From Paenibacillus sedimenti (GTDB lineage: Bacteria; Bacillota; Bacilli; Paenibacillales; NBRC-103111), in the NCBI RefSeq assembly GCF_014534655.1, contig NZ_JACVVD010000001.1, positions 930,001-994,000 of the forward strand: a stretch of DNA of 64,000 bases. Direction: 5' to 3'. A model generated the notes under the pieces. That model was not told where the DNA came from. It worked only from the letters and a program-made list of their open reading frames with translations, and did no database searches. This document shows, piece by piece, positions 60,323 to 64,000 of the stretch; the stretch's first letter is position 1; each line of letters opens with the position of its first letter. A program made the translations under genes and the position numbers.

Positions 60323-61927
60323 GTCTATATCAGTATCTTTTTCTGATGCAAGCGGAAACGTGATGATGAAACGAGCTCCATGTCCTGGCTCACTTTCCAC
60401 TTCCAGCGTCCCCTGATGATCCTGCACGATTTTGTGGCAAATGGACAAACCAAGTCCCGTTCCGCTTTCTTTCGTCGTATAGAAAGGATGAAAGATTTTC
60501 TCAAGCGATTCATTCGAAATGCCTGGTCCATTATCTTCAATGACCAAAGTCGCGTTCTTCTGATCGCGGCTTAATTTGATTTGAATGATGCCGTTTTCTT
60601 CAATCGCTTCACAAGCATTTTTTACCAAATTCAGAAGGAGCTGTATCATTTTATCCTGATCCATCATAATGGGAATCGGTTCAAACGATTCGCTGTAATG
60701 AATTTCATGCCCAAGTCGAGTCGCCTCTGATTCCATAAGCGAAATCACTTTTAGTACACACTCATGAAGAGAATGGACGCGGAATTGGGTCGAATGCGGT
60801 TTGGAAAACTGAAGGAATTCTGCAGTTAAATCGCTCATTCGATCGATTTCATCCATAATCATCGAGTACCAATTTTCAATGTTATAACCGTTTGCCTTGG
60901 ATAATTGTAGAAAACCCTTGACTGTGGTTAACGGATTTCTTATTTCGTGTGCCATGCCGGAAGCAAGTTCTCCTACGACTCGCAGTTTCTCCGAACGCAG
61001 CATATGTTCTTCGCGCTTGAGCCAAGCTTCGCGTTTTTTCATAAATAAATTATGCTCCGCGAGAAGTATCAGATCATCTTTCGTTAAACCTTGTGAGGGA
61101 TAGGTAGCGATTCCGTATGTAATTTGAATGCCTGTCAGTTTTGGAAGTTCAGAGTCTAGCTGAAGTTTGTAGGAGACGGAAGAGGAATGACTATCCTTCA
61201 TTAATGGCATCACGACTGCGAATTCATCGCCTCCATATCGTGAAATGAAAAGAGCGTCCGAGAATAAAATTTTGAGCAGCTCCGCGATTTGCTTCAAAAT
61301 AAAGTTACCCGCTTGAAAGCCGCGAGTCGTATTCATCGACTTCAGGTCAGTACAATCGATAAGAATAAGGATCAGATCTTGTTTCTCTTCGATGTATTGT
61401 TCCAAACGCCGATGACATTCTTCGTAGTTATATAAGCCTGTTAATGAATCTTGTTTGGATAATAAAACGCGCTCTTTCCTCAGCAACTCAGTCTGTTTAA
61501 TGGTCGTATGACTCGTTCTGGTCATTAGCGCGATTGCAGTGAAATGCAGCGTGTTCGTAAGCGCGTAAAACCAGAGTAAATGTATTGAACCATGATCCCA
61601 AAAAGTGTAAGCAGTAGTCATATATGTCAGTGTGTGAATAATTGCTAAGATCCATGACTTCTTTTTGCTATCTTCCGCATAAATATCCCGCGACAAGGTA
61701 AGCAAGTAAAGGGGTAGAATGAGGTTGAGCTGGCTCGCCCAATGGAAGCAGCACAACAGCAGAAGGCGCACCCATGGCATAAAGGAAGAAAAACGCCAAG
61801 CATGCAAACTAATCACATACAGAATACAAGATAGAATGAGCAGTTGCTGGTTGAATGCAACTTGCGAAACATACGCATAGATCGTAAAAATGATAGCATA
61901 AGCATAAAGAATCCAGTTGATTAACAC
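60305..61927 (-). CDS. Membrane GGDEF-histidine kinase fusion
   Basis: About 540 residues. Roughly five membrane segments (residues 1-150), then a GGDEF domain with intact RYGGDEF and no visible RxxD inhibitory site, then a coiled link and a kinase core: HisKA with His in MAHEIRNPLTTVKGF and HATPase with NLVKNACEAIEE and GTGLGLSI. The kinase resembles sporulation KinA-E types. The GTG at 61927 has AGGAG 8 nt upstream and is chosen. No response regulator is adjacent, as expected for phosphorelay kinases. One protein could both make c-di-GMP and phosphorylate a partner. Confidence 0.88.
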   Translation of the reverse strand: MLINWILYAYAIIFTIYAYVSQVAFNQQLLILSCILYVISLHAWRFSSFMPWVRLLLLCCFHWASQLNLILPLYLLTLSRDIYAEDSKKKSWILAIIHTLTYMTTAYTFWDHGSIHLLWFYALTNTLHFTAIALMTRTSHTTIKQTELLRKERVLLSKQDSLTGLYNYEECHRRLEQYIEEKQDLILILIDCTDLKSMNTTRGFQAGNFILKQIAELLKILFSDALFISRYGGDEFAVVMPLMKDSHSSSVSYKLQLDSELPKLTGIQITYGIATYPSQGLTKDDLILLAEHNLFMKKREAWLKREEHMLRSEKLRVVGELASGMAHEIRNPLTTVKGFLQLSKANGYNIENWYSMIMDEIDRMSDLTAEFLQFSKPHSTQFRVHSLHECVLKVISLMESEATRLGHEIHYSESFEPIPIMMDQDKMIQLLLNLVKNACEAIEENGIIQIKLSRDQKNATLVIEDNGPGISNESLEKIFHPFYTTKESGTGLGLSICHKIVQDHQGTLEVESEPGHGARFIITFPLASEKDTDIDKAAFI

Positions 61928-62052
61928 CGTATCATCTCCTGAGTGCAAGCGTGACGGAATTTTACACCCATGTCATATGTTCTCTATTGGCGTTAAAATC
62001 CCTTCAACAAAACGTAAATAATAGGAAAAAATCACGGAATTTCTCGAAAAAA

Positions 62053-62084
62053 AGAACCTGCTGGAAATATCGCGAGCAGGTTCT
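62053..62084 (-). terminator. Terminator of the DUF3892 gene
   Basis: AGAACCTGCT and AGCAGGTTCT form a perfect 10-bp stem; an A run on the plus strand supplies the T tract on the minus strand. Confidence 0.85.
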
Positions 62085-62094
62085 GGTATATCTG

Positions 62095-62331
62095 TTAAAA
62101 AGTTGGTAAATTATCTAGATTATTGTTCGGATCGCCGTCTGCATCGGAACGTAAGTGTTCGTCTCCATCGCGTCCCTTGAACACGTTGACATGTTCGATC
62201 TGTCCTGCCTTGGCCATCTGTTGAGCTTGCTTATAATCAACGACTGCCCCCGAGGACAATTGGAGCTCAACGATATCGCCGTCGCCATTTTTTCTAACAG
62301 CGACTACTTGTTCTTTGTTGTTTGGATTCAT
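62095..62331 (-). CDS. DUF3892 protein
   Basis: 78 residues. The sequence VVAVRKNGDGDIVELQLSSG and the following VDYKQAQQMAKAGQIEHVNVFKGRDG are the typical DUF3892 pattern of a small beta-beta-alpha protein. The ATG at 62331 follows GGAGGTGA at 4-5 nt. Function is unknown; relatives are common in bacilli. It is followed by a strong terminator. Confidence 0.82.
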   Translation of the reverse strand: MNPNNKEQVVAVRKNGDGDIVELQLSSGAVVDYKQAQQMAKAGQIEHVNVFKGRDGDEHLRSDADGDPNNNLDNLPTF

Positions 62332-62374
62332 CGCGATCACCTCCACAGCTTAGTATGGAGGAGAACGGAATTGA

Positions 62375-63127
62375 TTATTCAGGCAGCGTAAGAATTTGAT
62401 ATTGTTCGATAAAAGTCATGCTGCCCGTTTGACCGATGTAAGCGGGCATTTTATCGTCATAGTGCATGAGAAAAATGCGTTTTTGTACATCGTCTGGCAG
62501 CGTTAGTAGTTCTTCCAGCGTTGCATGGATGACTCCCGTACCGCTTAGCTGGCAATCATGCAGGATCGTATGACAATTTCTTTTTTGGACCACTTCATGA
62601 ATCAGCAACTGTTCGTTAAAGCGGATGTCTGCGCTGTAAAATATCCGGCTATTAATAAAAAGAGAGTAGCTGGTTTTGCGAAGAATATGTTGAGTAGGTA
62701 AGATTTCGATGGTTAGACCCCGGAATATTTCAGTGGGCTTGTTTTCTTCTAAAAGGATCACATCGAAATAATCATCTAAGCTGATATAACCGTCTTCGGG
62801 ATTGTTCATACCGCCTTTGAGCGTATTTTCCCAGAGTATGAACGCCAAAGGTTCCGTGATAAAAAGTTTGATCCGCTTCTTGTTGTGTTGATAAAACAAT
62901 CGAAATGCGATCTCTTCCAGACCTCCGACATGATCGGCATGTATATGTGAGATGACGATTCCATCGATTTGATCAGGTGTAATTCCAAGTTTATGCAGCG
63001 ATTTGGGAGTCGTGAAGCCGCAGTCGATCAGAATTCGGGCATGTTCATTCGTGACCATGGCACTTGTATTGTAAAAGGTTTTGGCAAACGCGCTGCCGGT
63101 TCCAAGCATTTGAATTTGCAAACTCAT
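62375..63127 (-). CDS. MBL-fold metallohydrolase (RNase Z-like)
   Basis: 250 residues. The first metal motif is HIHADH (residues ~61-66); LGTGSAFAKTFYNTSAMV is the N-terminal substrate-loop strand, and later His/Asp ligands are in TQHILRK, FYSADIRF and LMHYDDK. It is shorter than RNase Z and lacks its exosite arm, so it may cleave a small phosphodiester or lactone. GGAGG lies just before the ATG. It probably shares a transcript with the DUF3892 gene. Confidence 0.85.
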   Translation of the reverse strand: MSLQIQMLGTGSAFAKTFYNTSAMVTNEHARILIDCGFTTPKSLHKLGITPDQIDGIVISHIHADHVGGLEEIAFRLFYQHNKKRIKLFITEPLAFILWENTLKGGMNNPEDGYISLDDYFDVILLEENKPTEIFRGLTIEILPTQHILRKTSYSLFINSRIFYSADIRFNEQLLIHEVVQKRNCHTILHDCQLSGTGVIHATLEELLTLPDDVQKRIFLMHYDDKMPAYIGQTGSMTFIEQYQILTLPE

Positions 63128-63415
63128 TCAGCCGCCTCCATTTTTCGACAAAAATCATCTTTTTCTAATGTAGCATGGGAGGTTGCCGAATTTCAACCAT
63201 TATGTGAATTCACTTTAGAACGGGATAGGGCAGTGTTATAATGGGCTGTATGTGGAAGCGTTTGTTTCCATTTATCAGACGGGAGCGATATTTTTCATTT
63301 TGGCTTATGGTATGCTTCTTCCTTGGCGGGTAGCCATGTATGCACAGTACCGGAAATTAAGCCATTAGAATTAGTCGAATTCGGATTGTTCAAACAATGG
63401 GGTGTTGATAGATTC

Positions 63416-64000
63416 ATGCTATGGTTCATCGTTAGTTTATTTGTACTCATTGGATTGGGATTGATAGGCATGTCTACGTATGTGGGGTGGAGGCTCACGC
63501 ACCCGATACGCAAACCGGTCGACGAAACTCCGGAGCAATACGGGCTGCAAGCCGAAGCGATTAGGTTTCCAAGCAGGATGGGGGATGTGATACTGCAAGG
63601 CTGGTTTATCCCCGCGACGCAAACCGAATCTTCGATGACGCTCATTCTCGCTCATGGTTACGCGGGAACACGTCTGGAGAAAGGACTTCCCGCGTTAGCT
63701 TTCGCCAAATCACTCGTGGAAGCCGGGTATAACGTGGTCATGTTCGATTTTCGCAATTCGGGAGAATCCGAAGGGCATTTGACGACAGTCGGCTATTTGG
63801 AGAAGGAAGATCTGCTCGGCGCGATCGATTGGGTGAAGGAGCATATCCCTGGTAAAATCGGACTGATCGGCTTTTCTATGGGAGGCAGTACGTCTATATT
63901 AGCTGCTGCAGAAGAGTCCGCCGTGAGAGGCGTCGTTGCCGACAGTCCTTTTAGCCAGCTGAGTCCTTACTTACAAGCGAATTTACCGGTCTGGTCCAAG
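63416..64000 (+). CDS. Membrane-anchored alpha/beta hydrolase (partial)
   Basis: The gene runs off the end of the window; 195 residues are visible. An N-terminal membrane span (LWFIVSLFVLIGLGLIGMS) precedes an alpha/beta-hydrolase domain with LAHGYAGTR (oxyanion strand), FDFRNSGES and the nucleophile elbow GFSMGGS. Asp and His of the triad would lie beyond the end. The start ATG has GGGGTG 11 nt upstream. A further short frame at 63250-63330 (hydrophobic, ends in TAG) lies before it and may be a broken first part. Esterase or peptidase activity cannot be told apart. Confidence 0.82.
   Translation, partial: MLWFIVSLFVLIGLGLIGMSTYVGWRLTHPIRKPVDETPEQYGLQAEAIRFPSRMGDVILQGWFIPATQTESSMTLILAHGYAGTRLEKGLPALAFAKSLVEAGYNVVMFDFRNSGESEGHLTTVGYLEKEDLLGAIDWVKEHIPGKIGLIGFSMGGSTSILAAAEESAVRGVVADSPFSQLSPYLQANLPVWSK

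Overview
The window reads as the chromosome of a Gram-positive endospore former close to Paenibacillus. The signs are an alpha/beta-type small acid-soluble spore protein, the acetylase branch of diaminopimelate synthesis (patA, dapL, dapH), the Bacillales order ileS / TraR-DksA / lspA / rluD, a PyrR-attenuated pyr operon and strong AGGAGG ribosome sites. Species cannot be fixed from the sequence alone.

Layout. 1-6.1 kb holds the ileS end, a TraR/DksA protein, lspA, an rluD-type synthase, patA and a convergent dapH-dapL pair. 6.2-10.6 kb holds a heterodimeric ABC multidrug exporter with a divergent MarR regulator. 10.6-19.8 kb is the pyrimidine operon pyrR-pyrB-pyrC-carA-carB-pyrF-pyrE, with a PyrR-type attenuator before pyrR and no pyrP, pyrK or pyrD. 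19.8-24.2 kb holds a LysR regulator divergent from a DapA-like/RidA pair, then a GNAT and an M20 dipeptidase. 24.4-43.3 kb is a long one-direction envelope block: a D-Ala-D-Ala carboxypeptidase with a two-component system, then two transport modules. The first is MacAB/FtsX-like plus a family-1 solute-binding lipoprotein; the second is RND plus an adaptor. Each is followed by a large secreted protein, and the two secreted proteins look homologous. 43.4-46.6 kb has yjcG, tRNA-fMet, a CAU tRNA and two wall or secreted proteins.

46.6-53.9 kb is AT-rich and accessory in character. It has many very small proteins, an integrase remnant fused to another domain, a DUF3231 gene broken by an amber codon, a lone tRNA-Val and the spore protein gene. 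53.9-64 kb holds sodC, a four-gene lipid-linked sugar cluster (GT2, DUF2304, SMR-like, GT-C), a CBS protein, yuiD, a GNAT, a GGDEF-histidine kinase fusion, DUF3892 and MBL-fold proteins, and the start of an alpha/beta hydrolase.

The most interesting signals are: (1) the two exporter modules with paralogous secreted partners; (2) a recurrent hairpin leader placed just before the ribosome site of unrelated genes; (3) a second, 31-nt hairpin element found at two distant loci; (4) a response regulator lacking the middle of its DNA-binding domain; (5) phased direct repeats before both the two-component operon and the exporter operon. All functional calls rest on reading motifs by eye; no database search was run.
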